A stretch of DNA of 64,000 bases from Bradyrhizobium jicamae (GTDB taxonomy: Bacteria > Pseudomonadota > Alphaproteobacteria > Rhizobiales > Xanthobacteraceae), in NCBI RefSeq assembly GCF_018130215.1, contig NZ_JAFCKQ010000001.1, positions 186,001 to 250,000 of the forward strand, given 5' to 3'. How positions within the stretch are numbered: position 1 is the first letter of the stretch; every line of letters begins with the position of its first letter. Made by a program: the position numbers and the translations under genes. Positions 40,539 through 49,930 of this stretch are shown in pieces. The notes below the pieces were generated by a model. The model searched no databases. It saw only the letters and a program-made list of their open reading frames with translations, and was not told the DNA's origin.

Positions 40539-43500
40539 TTACCGGATAGCGCTCGGGGTTTGCGCCTGCTCGGCCGGTTGCGGCCCTGCCGCCTTCCCCT
40601 TCCCCGCCTTCCGCCAGTTCTCGAAGTTCTGCACCACGACGAAGAACGCCGGCACGAACAGCACGGCGAGGCAGGTCGAGGCGATCATGCCGGAGAAGAC
40701 CGTGATGCCGATCGACTTGCGGGCGTTGGCGCCGGCGCCGGTCGCGATCACCAGCGGCACCACGCCCAAGATGAAGGCAAAGGACGTCATCAGGATCGGC
40801 CGGAACCGCGCGCGCGCCGCGTCGATCGCCGATTCCAGCACCCCCTTGCCGTCGCGCACATGATGCTCGAGCGCGACCTCGACGATCAGGATCGCGTTCT
40901 TGGCAGACAGCGCGATCAGCAGGATGATGCCGATCTGGGTGTAGAGATTGTTCTCGATCCGCAACCCCGTGAGCACCAGCATCGGCCCGAGCAGCGACAG
41001 CGGCACCGCCAGGATCACCGAGATCGGCGCGTACCAGCTCTCGTATTGTCCGGCGAGCACGAGATAGACGAGGAGCAACGCGAGGCCGAACACGTAGTAG
41101 ATCTGGCTGCCGACCGCCTTCTCCTGGTACGACATCGCCGTCCAGTCGTAGCTCGAGCCCGGCGGCAGCGTCTTCGTCGCGATCTCCTCCATCAAGGTCA
41201 TCGACTGGCCGGATGAATAGCCCTGCGCCGGCAGGCCGATGATGGATGCCGAGGGATAGAGGTTGTAGAGGCTGATCAGCGACGGGCCGACCGACGGCGT
41301 GATGCTGGCGACCGTGCCGAGCGGGACCATGTCACCGTTGCTGTTGCGCACCGCGAGGTTTTGGATGTCGCGCAGGGTCAGGCGATTTTGCGCATCGGCC
41401 TGGGTGTAGACCTGGAACGTGCGGCCGAACTTGGTGAACTGGTTGACATAGCTCGCGCCGAGATAGGAGGACAGCGTCGAGAAGATCTGGTCGGGGGTGA
41501 CGTGGAGGGTCTGGGTCTTGATGCGGTCGACGTTGACGTCGAACTGCGGCACCATCGAGCGGAACGACGACTGCACCCGCTGCAATGCGCTTTGTGTCTG
41601 CGCGTTGCGGACGATCGCGCCGGTCACCGCCTGCAGCTTGGCGTAGTCGGCGTTGCCGTCGCGCAGTTCGACCTGCATGGCAAAGCCCGCGGCATTGCCG
41701 ATGCCCTGGATCGGCGGTGGCGGAATCACCAGGATGCGCGCCTCGGGGATCACCGCGAGCTTGTCGTTGAGGCCGTAGACCAGCGAGCGCAGATCCTCGC
41801 CCGGCCCGCGCGAATTCCAGTCCTTCAGGATCACATAGCCGACGCCGGCATTGGCGAGGCTCGACGAATTGTCGAGCGCGGAGATGCCGGCGATCGAGAT
41901 CACCTGCTCGACGCCCGGCGTCTTGCGGGCGATCTCGGTGACCTCGTCGAGAACGTGCTGGGTGCGGTCGATCGCGGCCCCGTCGGGCAGTTGCACCGCA
42001 GCCAGAAGATAGCCTTGGTCCTCGATCGGAATGAAGCCGGTCGGCACCCGCGACAGGCCGTAGCCGGCTATCCCGATGATGCCAAGCGCGATGATGACCG
42101 AGGTCTTGGCGTGACCGGCGATCCCTCCGATCAACCTGGCATAGCCGCGCTCGACGCGGTCATAGACCCCGTTGAAGCCGCGGTAGAAGAAATTGCGCTG
42201 CTCCGGCGGCACGGGACGGCGCAGCCACAGCGCGCACTGCGTCGGCTTCAGGGTCGCGGCATTGACCGCGCTGAGCAGCGCGGTCGCGGCGATGACCAGC
42301 GCGAACTGCGCGTACATCCGTCCGGTCAGGCCGGGCAGGAACGCCGCCGGCAGGAACACCGAGATCAGCACCAGCGTGATGCCGACGATCGGCGCGAACA
42401 ATTCGTCCATCGCCTTGATCGCCGCGTCATGGCCGGACAGGCCCCGCTCGATATTGTGCGCGGCGCCCTCGACCACGACGATGGCGTCGTCGACCACGAT
42501 GCCGATCGCCAGCACGATCGCAAACAGCGTCGACAGATTGATGGTGAAGCCGAGTGCTGCCATCGCCGCGAAGGCGCCGATGATGGTGACCGGCACCGTC
42601 GTCGCCGGCACCAGCATTGCGCGCCAGTCCTGCAGGAACACCAGGATCACGACCAGCACCAGCACGCCGGCCTCGATAAGCGTCTTGTAGACCTCCTCGA
42701 TCGAGGCACTGACGAATTTGGTGGTGTCGAACGGGGTATCGTATTTGATGTCCTGCGGGAACTGTTTGGCGAGCTCGGAGACCTTCTTCTCGACCGCCTT
42801 CTCGACCTCGAGCGCGTTGGCGCCGGGCGACAGGAACACGCCGATGCCGGTAGCGGGCTTCTGGTTCAGCGAGAACACCTGGCTGTAGGTCTGCGCACCG
42901 AGCTCGACCCGGCCGACGTCACGGACGCGGGTGACGTCGCCGACATTGCCCGACTTGACGATGATGTCCTCGAACTGGGCCGCGTCGTCGAGCCGGCCGT
43001 TGACGTTCAGCGTGTACTGGAACGCCTGCCCCGGGGGCGCCGGCGGCGCGCCGACCTGGCCCGCGGTGACCTGCTGGCTCTGCTGCTGGATCGCCTGGAT
43101 GACGTCCTGCGGCACCAGCCCGAGCGCCTGCAGCTTGTTCGGATCGAGCCAGACCCGCATCGAATATTGCCCGGCGCCGAACACCGTGACGTTGCCGACG
43201 CCTGGCAGACGCGACAGCTCGTCGCGGATATTGATGGTGGCATAGTTCGACAGGAACAGGCTGTCATAGGTCTTGTTCGGCGAGGTCAGCGTCACGAACA
43301 GGAGAATCGAGGTCGACCGCTTCTGCACGGTGACGCCCTGGTTCTGCACCGCGGTCGGCAGTTGCGACAGCGCGCTGGAGACCCGGTTCTGCACCAGCAC
43401 CTGCGCGAAGTTCAGGTCGGTCCCGATCTTGAAGGTTACCGTCAGCGTGTAGGTGCCGTCGGCGCCACTGTACGACTGCATGTAGAGCATGTCCTCGACG

Positions 43501-43715
43501 CCGTTGACCTGCTGCTCGATCGGCAGCGCCACGGTGTCGACAACGGTCTTCGCCGACGCGCCCGGATAGCGCGTCGTCACCTGGACCGTCGGCGGCACCA
43601 CGTCGGGATATTGCGCGACCGCGAGATTGAACAGCGCCACGCCGCCGATCAGGATCATCAGGATCGCGATGACGTTGGACAGGACCGGCCGCTCGATGAA
43701 GAATTTCGAAATCAT
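40539..43715 (-). CDS. RND efflux pump, HAE1 family inner-membrane subunit
   Basis: 1058 residues, full length for AcrB/MexB-type pumps. N-terminal MISKFFIERPVLSNVIAILMILIGG, then the proton-relay Asp pair in GIVVDDAIVVVEGAAHNIE (TM4), a second large periplasmic loop, and SAKNAILIVEVALEHHVRDGKG (TM10). Exports drugs or other amphiphiles using the proton gradient. Forms an operon with the adaptor gene 10 bases upstream. No outer-membrane channel gene or TetR regulator is adjacent. Confidence 0.95.
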   Translation of the reverse strand: MISKFFIERPVLSNVIAILMILIGGVALFNLAVAQYPDVVPPTVQVTTRYPGASAKTVVDTVALPIEQQVNGVEDMLYMQSYSGADGTYTLTVTFKIGTDLNFAQVLVQNRVSSALSQLPTAVQNQGVTVQKRSTSILLFVTLTSPNKTYDSLFLSNYATINIRDELSRLPGVGNVTVFGAGQYSMRVWLDPNKLQALGLVPQDVIQAIQQQSQQVTAGQVGAPPAPPGQAFQYTLNVNGRLDDAAQFEDIIVKSGNVGDVTRVRDVGRVELGAQTYSQVFSLNQKPATGIGVFLSPGANALEVEKAVEKKVSELAKQFPQDIKYDTPFDTTKFVSASIEEVYKTLIEAGVLVLVVILVFLQDWRAMLVPATTVPVTIIGAFAAMAALGFTINLSTLFAIVLAIGIVVDDAIVVVEGAAHNIERGLSGHDAAIKAMDELFAPIVGITLVLISVFLPAAFLPGLTGRMYAQFALVIAATALLSAVNAATLKPTQCALWLRRPVPPEQRNFFYRGFNGVYDRVERGYARLIGGIAGHAKTSVIIALGIIGIAGYGLSRVPTGFIPIEDQGYLLAAVQLPDGAAIDRTQHVLDEVTEIARKTPGVEQVISIAGISALDNSSSLANAGVGYVILKDWNSRGPGEDLRSLVYGLNDKLAVIPEARILVIPPPPIQGIGNAAGFAMQVELRDGNADYAKLQAVTGAIVRNAQTQSALQRVQSSFRSMVPQFDVNVDRIKTQTLHVTPDQIFSTLSSYLGASYVNQFTKFGRTFQVYTQADAQNRLTLRDIQNLAVRNSNGDMVPLGTVASITPSVGPSLISLYNLYPSASIIGLPAQGYSSGQSMTLMEEIATKTLPPGSSYDWTAMSYQEKAVGSQIYYVFGLALLLVYLVLAGQYESWYAPISVILAVPLSLLGPMLVLTGLRIENNLYTQIGIILLIALSAKNAILIVEVALEHHVRDGKGVLESAIDAARARFRPILMTSFAFILGVVPLVIATGAGANARKSIGITVFSGMIASTCLAVLFVPAFFVVVQNFENWRKAGKGKAAGPQPAEQAQTPSAIR

Positions 43716-43725
43716 GGCGCGCGTC

Positions 43726-44925
43726 CTATTTGGCCGGTGCCGCCGCGGTTTCGCTCTTCAATTGCGGGTCCACCTTCTGGCCGGGGATCGCACGGAGCAG
43801 GCCGGCGGTGACGACGCGGTCGTCCGGCTTCAGCCCGCTTTCGATGACGCGCAGGTCGCCCTCTTGCTGGCCGGTCTGCACCTTGCGCTGCTCGACCACA
43901 TTGTCGCCGTTCACGACCAGGACGTAGCGGCCGGACTGGTCGCTGCCGAGCGCCACGTCGGGGACCAGCAGCGCATCCTGCTGTTTGTCGAACGGCACGC
44001 GGACGCGGACGTAGAATCCCGGCAGCAGCACCCGGTCGGGATTGGGCAGCACGCCGCGCACCGCCAGTGTTCCGGTCGACTGGTTGAGCGTCGGCGAGGC
44101 GTAGTCCAGCTTGCCCTTGTGCGGGTAGCCGGTTTCGGTCTGCAGTCCGACCTCGACCGGCAATTGCTTGAGATCGTTCGCGGTCATGCCGCGCTTGCGC
44201 GCCTCCTCGCGGACGCGCAGCACGTCCTGTTCGTTGACGTTGAAATTGACGTAGATCGGATCGAGCGCCACGATGGTCGCAAGCTGCGTCGGCGAGGTGA
44301 CGCCGACGAGCTCGCCGACCGACACCAGATGGTTGCTGACGATGCCGTCGAACGGCGCGGCGACGTTGGTGTAGCCGTAATTGACTGCGGCGAGCCTGGT
44401 ATTGACCTGGGCCTGCTGCAGACCGGACTGTGCGTTGTCGCGCGTCGACGTCGACGTCTCCAGCGTGGCCGCCGACACGGCCTGTTTCTGCACCAGATCC
44501 GTTTGCCGCTTGTAGTCGGACTCGGCCTGCTTCAACGTTGCCTGTGAGCCGACTTCGGCAGCCTGGGCCTGCTCAAGCTTCAGCTTGTAGGTCTCCGGCT
44601 CGATCGTGAACAGCGTGGTCCCCTCCTTCACGAAGGCGCCGTCCTGATAGTTGATCGATTGCAGGAAGCCCTGCACGCGCGCAACCAGATCGACGCTCTT
44701 GATCGGCGCAGTGCTGCCGGTGGCCTCGAGGTAGCGCGTGATGGCGCGCTGCACAGGCGGCGCGACTTCGACCTTGGGCGGCGGTGGCGGCACAAAACTA
44801 TTTTGCTCGCAGCCACTTAAGCCGACGAAGGCGAACGTGACGAAAGCGACGCGCGTCAGGGACGGAGTTCGCAGCCGCACAATCTGGCTTGCCGTGGAGC
44901 TGACCGTGATGCGCGCGTGCCTCAT
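43726..44925 (-). CDS. RND efflux periplasmic adaptor (MFP) lipoprotein
   Basis: 399 residues. Lipobox-like LSGC near residue 38, followed by a Pro-rich linker (PPPPPKVEV), lipoyl/barrel-sandwich halves (VDLVARVQGFLQSINYQDGAFVKEGTTLF and NVAAPFDGIVSNHLVSVGELVG), a coiled-coil hairpin (about 120-170) and a beta-barrel. It links the inner-membrane pump to an outer-membrane channel. The N-terminal 20 residues before the membrane part may be shorter in vivo. Confidence 0.93.
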   Translation of the reverse strand: MRHARITVSSTASQIVRLRTPSLTRVAFVTFAFVGLSGCEQNSFVPPPPPKVEVAPPVQRAITRYLEATGSTAPIKSVDLVARVQGFLQSINYQDGAFVKEGTTLFTIEPETYKLKLEQAQAAEVGSQATLKQAESDYKRQTDLVQKQAVSAATLETSTSTRDNAQSGLQQAQVNTRLAAVNYGYTNVAAPFDGIVSNHLVSVGELVGVTSPTQLATIVALDPIYVNFNVNEQDVLRVREEARKRGMTANDLKQLPVEVGLQTETGYPHKGKLDYASPTLNQSTGTLAVRGVLPNPDRVLLPGFYVRVRVPFDKQQDALLVPDVALGSDQSGRYVLVVNGDNVVEQRKVQTGQQEGDLRVIESGLKPDDRVVTAGLLRAIPGQKVDPQLKSETAAAPAK

Positions 44926-45131
44926 TTCCGGGCCTCGATGTCAAATGCTTGCGAAAAAGGCGATCTATCCTGCGAGAAAGCGATTGAGCCCATGCATAGC
45001 AACAATCTGCTTGCAGTGAAACTCGAATGCGAAAATGATGCTGCCCGCCAAGGTTGTTACAGCAAGACATTTTATGAACGTCAATTCGGTTGAGGCGGCG
45101 GCTTCCAGCGACAACAAAAGGATAAAGTGAA

Positions 45132-45923
45132 ATGACCAACACGTTGATGCGTGCGGTGACGCCTCTGGCGTTGTTCGCGCTGGCTGCCATTGCGAGCGCA
45201 GCGGCCCTGGCGCAGGCGCCGACGCAGGCTCAGCGCGACGCCATCAAGTCGCAATGCCGCAACGACTACATGGCGCATTGCTCCAGCGTTCCACCCGGCG
45301 GCGCGGCCTCGCTGCAATGCCTGCAGAAGAACATGGCGAGCCTTGCCCCCGGCTGCGCGAGCGCCGTGCAAGCGGTGGCCGCGCCGGCTGCGGCGAAGCC
45401 CGACGCTGCGCCTGCGGCGGCGAAGTCCGAAGCAGCCCCGGCCGCCGAGACCGCCAAGCCGGCTGCGGAAGGCGCGGCTCCCGCGGCGATGGCCAGGAAG
45501 CCCAGCACTGCGCAGGTCGCGGCGATCCGCGGCGCCTGTCGGTCCGACTATCCCCAAGTGTGCGCCGGCGTGCCGACCGGCGGCGCCGCAGCGCTGCAAT
45601 GCCTGGCGAAGAACCAGGCGAAGCTGTCGCCGGCCTGCGCAAAGGCGGTAGCCGCAGCGAGCGGCGGCGGATCGGCAACCGCCGCGACGGAGAGCGCGGC
45701 GCCAGCCGCGGCACCGGCGGCTGCGCCGGCCCGGATGATGCTGCGGCCGATGCGGCCGCGCGAAGAGCTGTTCGTGCTGCGCTCGGCCTGCGGCGCCGAC
45801 GTCCGCTCGATCTGCGGCGGCGTGCAGCCCGGCGGCGGCCGGATCGCGGAGTGCCTTGCGGCGAATGCCGGTTCACTATCGCCGGCCTGCCGCGAGGTGC
45901 TGGCGCCGTTTGCGGCGCGGTAG
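45132..45923 (+). CDS. secreted protein with three Cys-rich (GLG1-type) repeats
   Basis: 263 residues, signal peptide to about 28 (AAALA-Q). Three modules with identical Cys spacing C-x7-C-x12-C-x11-C: Cys42/50/63/75, Cys136/144/157/169 and Cys220/228/241/253, joined by Ala/Pro/Lys linkers. Pattern of the Golgi-apparatus-protein-1 Cys-rich repeat found in small Rhizobiales secreted proteins. Each module probably has two disulfides in the periplasm. Function unknown. Followed 41 bases later by a one-module protein. Confidence 0.82.
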   Translation: MTNTLMRAVTPLALFALAAIASAAALAQAPTQAQRDAIKSQCRNDYMAHCSSVPPGGAASLQCLQKNMASLAPGCASAVQAVAAPAAAKPDAAPAAAKSEAAPAAETAKPAAEGAAPAAMARKPSTAQVAAIRGACRSDYPQVCAGVPTGGAAALQCLAKNQAKLSPACAKAVAAASGGGSATAATESAAPAAAPAAAPARMMLRPMRPREELFVLRSACGADVRSICGGVQPGGGRIAECLAANAGSLSPACREVLAPFAAR

Positions 45924-45964
45924 TCCCGATTACCACACCAACCCGATCGAAAAGGAAGCGACAG

Positions 45965-46186
45965 ATGTTGCGTATCATCCTGACTGCCGCGCTGCTCGGC
46001 ATGTCGACTGCTGCCCTCGCCCAGGATATGACCGCCGCGCAGCGCAACGCATGCATGGGCGACTACCAGAAATATTGCAAAGGCGTTCAGCCCGGCGGCG
46101 GCCGCATCATCGCCTGCCTGTCCAAGGAGAGCGACAAGCTGTCGCCGGCCTGCAAGAAGGTGCTGGCGGCCGCGGAGAAGAAGTAA
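45965..46186 (+). CDS. secreted protein with one Cys-rich (GLG1-type) repeat
   Basis: 73 residues, signal peptide to about 19 (AALA-Q). A single module with Cys30/38/51/63, the same spacing as in the upstream protein, and GVQPGGGRI shared exactly with that protein's third module. Probably derived from, or donor to, the third repeat. Likely co-transcribed; AAGGAAGCG is the ribosome site. Confidence 0.82.
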   Translation: MLRIILTAALLGMSTAALAQDMTAAQRNACMGDYQKYCKGVQPGGGRIIACLSKESDKLSPACKKVLAAAEKK

Positions 46187-46503
46187 TCGCAAGGCGCGAT
46201 GAAACGACATGTGTCCGGCCGGACGCCGGACACAAATTCGCAGCACCTAACCGGCCACATGTGGAGAGCCCCACCCGCATCGCATCATCGATGCAACGTG
46301 GCCGAAACTTCGCTTCGACTTGCTTTGGAGACGGCCGCTGAAGGCGGCATATGCTCCACTGCAACGGGAGAGGTGTCGCGAGTCCGGCGCCGGACCAGTT
46401 TCATTTGACCTTGTCGGCTTGCATTTTCCCTCTGGCGTTCCCGCCAGGGGAGGATTAGTCTGGCTGCAATTAGTAAGTACACTGTCAAATTGGGAGGCAG
46501 ACG
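46187..46503. other. terminator, repeats and MarR-type promoter region
   Basis: 317 bases without a gene. A terminator stem TGTGTCCGGC-CGGAC-GCCGGACACA at 46210-46234 ends the Cys-rich unit. CTCGCCCG-type repeat traces follow (46262-46400), then a small stem at about 46430-46450 (CTGGCG-TTCC-CGCCAG). The operator-like motif at 46476 and GGGAGG at 46492 belong to the next operon. Confidence 0.6.
46476..46488. promoter_or_regulatory. operator-like motif, site 1 (AGTAYACTGTCAA)
   Basis: AGTACACTGTCAA, 15 bases before the monooxygenase start. One mismatch from site 2 at 50610, which lies before the gentisate dioxygenase and isomerase genes. Likely bound by the MarR-family protein encoded between them. 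Confidence 0.6.
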
Positions 46504-47634
46504 TTGCGGATCGCCGTGATCGGCGGGGGCCCTGGCGGGCTATACTTCGCCTATCTCTGGAAGAAGCGTCATCCGGACGCCGAGATCGACCTGTTCGAGC
46601 AGAACGCCGCCGGCGCCACCTGGGGCTTTGGCGTGGTGTTCTCCGAGCAGGCGCTGGAGTTCCTGCGCGCCGACGACCCCGACACGGTCGAGGCGATCGC
46701 GCCGCAGATGGAGAGCTGGAAGAACATCACGCTGAACCTGCGCGGCGAGAGCGTCGTGATCGACGGCGTCGGCTTCTCCTCGATCGGCCGGCTGAAGCTG
46801 CTGACAATCCTGCAGCAGCGCGTACGCAGCGTCGGCGTCATGCCGCGCTTCGACACGGTGATCCAGTCGGTGGATCAGCTCAAAGGTTACGACCTGATCG
46901 TCGCCGCCGACGGGCTGAACTCGCTGGTCCGCCGCAGCTTCGAGACCGCGTTCGGCGCCTCGGTGACGCATTCGACCAACAAGTTCGCCTGGTACGGCAC
47001 CACAAAGCCGTATGCGACGCTGTCGCAGACCTTCGTTGCGACCGAACGCGGCAATTTCAACGCGCATCACTACCGCTACGCGAAGGACATGAGCACCTTC
47101 CTGGTCGAATGTGACGCGGCGACCTGGGCGAGTTACGGTTTCGCCGACAAGAGCATCGAAGAATCGCAGGCGATCTGCGAAGACGTGTTCGCGGCAACGC
47201 TCGACGGCCACAAGCTGATTTCGAACAAGTCGGTGTGGCGCAATTTCCCGTGGATCTGGAACGAGCGCTGGTCGCATCGCAACATGGTGTTGATCGGCGA
47301 CGCGCTGCATTCGGCTCACTTCTCGATCGGCTCGGGCACGCGGCTCGCGATCGAGGACGCGATCGCACTCACCAAGGCACTGGAGACCGATGCCGACATT
47401 GCCTCGGCCCTTGCGCGCTACGAGAGCGAACGCAAGCCGATCGTGAAGAAGCTGGTGACCGCGGCGCGGACCAGCGCGGACTGGTACGAGCATTTCCCCG
47501 CGCACATGGCGCTCGGCCCGCTGGACTTCGCCTACAGCTACATCACCCGCTCCGGCCGGATCGACGATGCGCGGCTGCGCGCGATGTCGCCGGCCTTCAT
47601 GAACAGCTATGCGGCTGCAAAGGGCAGATCATGA
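46504..47634 (+). CDS. FAD monooxygenase, salicylyl-CoA 5-hydroxylase-like
   Basis: 376 residues. FAD motif VIGGGPGGLYFAYLWKK (about 5-21), ERRPDAEIDLFEQN-type strand, DLIVAADGLNSLVRR and GDALHSAHFSIGSGTRLAIEDA. The fold and residues around the FAD match hydroxylases of CoA-activated 2-hydroxy- or 2-aminobenzoates. TTG start with GGGAGG six bases upstream. Overlaps the CoA ligase gene by ATGA, so the two are coupled; product would be gentisyl-CoA or a similar para-hydroxylated thioester. Confidence 0.85.
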   Translation: MRIAVIGGGPGGLYFAYLWKKRHPDAEIDLFEQNAAGATWGFGVVFSEQALEFLRADDPDTVEAIAPQMESWKNITLNLRGESVVIDGVGFSSIGRLKLLTILQQRVRSVGVMPRFDTVIQSVDQLKGYDLIVAADGLNSLVRRSFETAFGASVTHSTNKFAWYGTTKPYATLSQTFVATERGNFNAHHYRYAKDMSTFLVECDAATWASYGFADKSIEESQAICEDVFAATLDGHKLISNKSVWRNFPWIWNERWSHRNMVLIGDALHSAHFSIGSGTRLAIEDAIALTKALETDADIASALARYESERKPIVKKLVTAARTSADWYEHFPAHMALGPLDFAYSYITRSGRIDDARLRAMSPAFMNSYAAAKGRS

Positions 47635-49241
47635 CCGAGATCACCGACCAGGTCCCCCAGGACGCCCCTGGCGCGCGCGAGATCGGCTTTGCACTGCCCG
47701 GGCGTTACAATGCGAGCCGCATCCTGTTCGACAATCTCGACAATGGAAACGCTGACCGCATCGCGCTGACCGGCCCGGCCGGCACGCAGACCTATCGCGA
47801 GCTCTGTGCTGAAGCCGCGCGGTGGGGCCATGGATTCGAGTCGCTCGGGTTGAGGCGCGGCGACCGCATCCTGCTGTTCCTCGACGACACGCCGGCCTAT
47901 CCGGCGGCGTTTTTCGGCGCGGTGCGGGCCGGCTTCGTGCCGCTCCTGATCAACACGCTGACGCCGCCCGACCTGCTGCAATTCTATCTGTCTGATGCCG
48001 GCGCGCAGGTCGCGGTTTGCGATGCGGAGTTCTCCTCGCGCTTCAACGCCGAGGCCTGCCAGGACACGCCGCTGCGCACGCTGATCGTGGTCAACGGCGC
48101 GACCGGCGATCACGCGGTCGCCGATGTCCGGATATCAGGCGAATGGCTGGAGGAATTCGCGACCGCGCTCGACGCGGCCGACACCCTTCGCGGCGAGATG
48201 GCATTCTGGATGTATTCATCGGGCTCGACCGGCCGCCCCAAGGGCATCGTGCATCTGCAGCACGACATGGCCTATAGCGAGCGCGCGTTCGCCCGTAGCG
48301 TGCTGAATCTGACGCCGGACGACATCTGCTTCTCGGTACCGAAGATCTTCTTCGCCTACGGGTTCGGCAATTCGATCACGTTTCCCTTCTCGGTCGGTGC
48401 CGCAACGCTGCTGCTGCCGGGCCAGCCGAAGCCGGCGGCGATCTTCGCTACGATCGAGCAGTATCGCCCGACTGTGTTCTTCGGCCTGCCGACGCTTTAC
48501 ACCACGCTGACCAAGGCCGAGGGCGCCGCGCGATGCGATTTCTCCTCGCTGCGGATGGCGCTATCGGCCGCGGAAGTGCTGTCTGCCGACGTCTTCAACG
48601 GCTGGAAGCAGCTCACCAAGCTGGAGATCGTCGAGGGCCTCGGTTCGACCGAGGTGCTGCACGTCTATCTCAGCAACCGCACGGATAAGAAGAAGCTCGG
48701 CGCCGCGGGCCTGCGTGTCCCCGGCTACGAGATCATGTTGCGCGACAAGGACGGACGCGAGGTCGGCGACGGCGAGGAAGGCATCTTGTGGGTGCGCGGC
48801 GATTCCGCGACACCATTGTATTGGAACCGGCCCGACAAGACTGCCGAGACCGTGCGCGAGGACGGCTGGATCTACACCGGCGACCGCTTCGTGCGCGACC
48901 GCGACGGCTTCCACTTCTTCCGCGGCCGCGCCGACGATCTGGTCAAGATCTCCGGGCAGTGGGTCTATCCGCTCGAGGTCGAACTCTGCCTTGCCGATCA
49001 CCCCGACGTCCGCGAATGCGCGGTCTACGCTGCCGAGTTGCCGGACCGCAGGATGACGCTGAAGGCCGTGGTGGTGATGAACTGCGCCGGCTTCGACACT
49101 GGCGAGACGACGCGGCGGCTGCAGGATTACGTCAAGGCAAAACTCCTGCCGTACAAATATCCGCGCGAGGTGAAGTTCATCGACGAGCTGCCGAAGACCG
49201 GGACGGGGAAGATCGACCGGCAGGCGGTGATGCGGATGTAA
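47631..49241 (+). CDS. benzoate-CoA ligase family enzyme
   Basis: 536 residues of the adenylate-forming family: YSSGSTGRPKGIVHLQHD (A3 loop, about 192-209), VPKIFFAYGFGNSITFPF (benzoate-ligase-like, about 227-244), GWIYTGDRFVRDRDGFHFF and the catalytic Lys in KTGTGKIDR near the C-terminus. Makes an aryl-CoA from ATP, CoA and an aromatic acid such as salicylate or anthranilate. Coupled to the hydroxylase gene by a four-base overlap. Confidence 0.92.
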   Translation: MTEITDQVPQDAPGAREIGFALPGRYNASRILFDNLDNGNADRIALTGPAGTQTYRELCAEAARWGHGFESLGLRRGDRILLFLDDTPAYPAAFFGAVRAGFVPLLINTLTPPDLLQFYLSDAGAQVAVCDAEFSSRFNAEACQDTPLRTLIVVNGATGDHAVADVRISGEWLEEFATALDAADTLRGEMAFWMYSSGSTGRPKGIVHLQHDMAYSERAFARSVLNLTPDDICFSVPKIFFAYGFGNSITFPFSVGAATLLLPGQPKPAAIFATIEQYRPTVFFGLPTLYTTLTKAEGAARCDFSSLRMALSAAEVLSADVFNGWKQLTKLEIVEGLGSTEVLHVYLSNRTDKKKLGAAGLRVPGYEIMLRDKDGREVGDGEEGILWVRGDSATPLYWNRPDKTAETVREDGWIYTGDRFVRDRDGFHFFRGRADDLVKISGQWVYPLEVELCLADHPDVRECAVYAAELPDRRMTLKAVVVMNCAGFDTGETTRRLQDYVKAKLLPYKYPREVKFIDELPKTGTGKIDRQAVMRM

Positions 49242-49417
49242 CTGCGGCGCGGACACGCGTCGATCAGTTCGCCCCGGGCTTGCCCTTCTCCCCAACCCGC
49301 GCCCGCAAGGGGCGAGGGAGCCTGACCGGCGTGCTCACCTCACTTGCGGATTTACTGACGACCATTGACGGGTTTGCTCCCCATTTGCGGGTATCAGGGC
49401 CGGTTGAGCCTGCGCCG

Positions 49418-49930
49418 TCACATCGACTTCCCGAGATGTTCGAGCGCGTCCTCGGCGCGCAGCGGCACGCGCGAGGCCTCGTTGTTGAGATCGACGAGCT
49501 GGGTGAGCAGCGCCAGCAACGCCTTGCGGTCGGCAGGCTTCAGGGGTTGCAGCATCCGCGCCTGCGCCTTGTCGACCGACGGCACGATGCTCTCGAGCAC
49601 GGCGGCGCCCGCCCTGGTGAGATAGAGCAGCTTGACGCGCTTGTCCTCGACCGCCGGCTTGCGCTCGATGAAGGCCTTGGCCTCCAGCCGCTCGATCACG
49701 CTGCCGAGCGTCGAGCGGTCGAACGCGATCACGGCGGAAAGCCGGGTAGCGTCGATGCCGGGATGGGTCGAGATCGCGATCAGCGCGGCATATTGCACCG
49801 GCGTCAGGTCGAACGCCCTGCACTCCTCCATGAACAGCGCGACCGCGATCTGCTGCATGCGGCGGAACAGGTAGCCGGGCGCGGTGTAGACCGCGTCCAT
49901 GGTGATCGATGATGGCTTGCTATTCGGCAT
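49418..49930 (-). CDS. MarR-family regulator
   Basis: 170 residues. Winged HTH: LTPVQYAALIAISTHPGIDATRLSAVIAFDRSTLGSVIERLEAKAFIERKPAVEDKRVKLLYLT (about 42-105), flanked by dimerisation helices. The start overlaps the isomerase stop by 11 bases, same strand, so it is made with a pathway enzyme and probably represses both operons through the AGTAYACTGTCAA sites. Confidence 0.92.
   Translation of the reverse strand: MPNSKPSSITMDAVYTAPGYLFRRMQQIAVALFMEECRAFDLTPVQYAALIAISTHPGIDATRLSAVIAFDRSTLGSVIERLEAKAFIERKPAVEDKRVKLLYLTRAGAAVLESIVPSVDKAQARMLQPLKPADRKALLALLTQLVDLNNEASRVPLRAEDALEHLGKSM

Noticed and set aside
41361..43811. 816-codon frame on the plus strand
   Set aside because: Antisense shadow of the RND pump gene; His/Arg/Asp-rich, no domain, typical of GC-rich codon bias.
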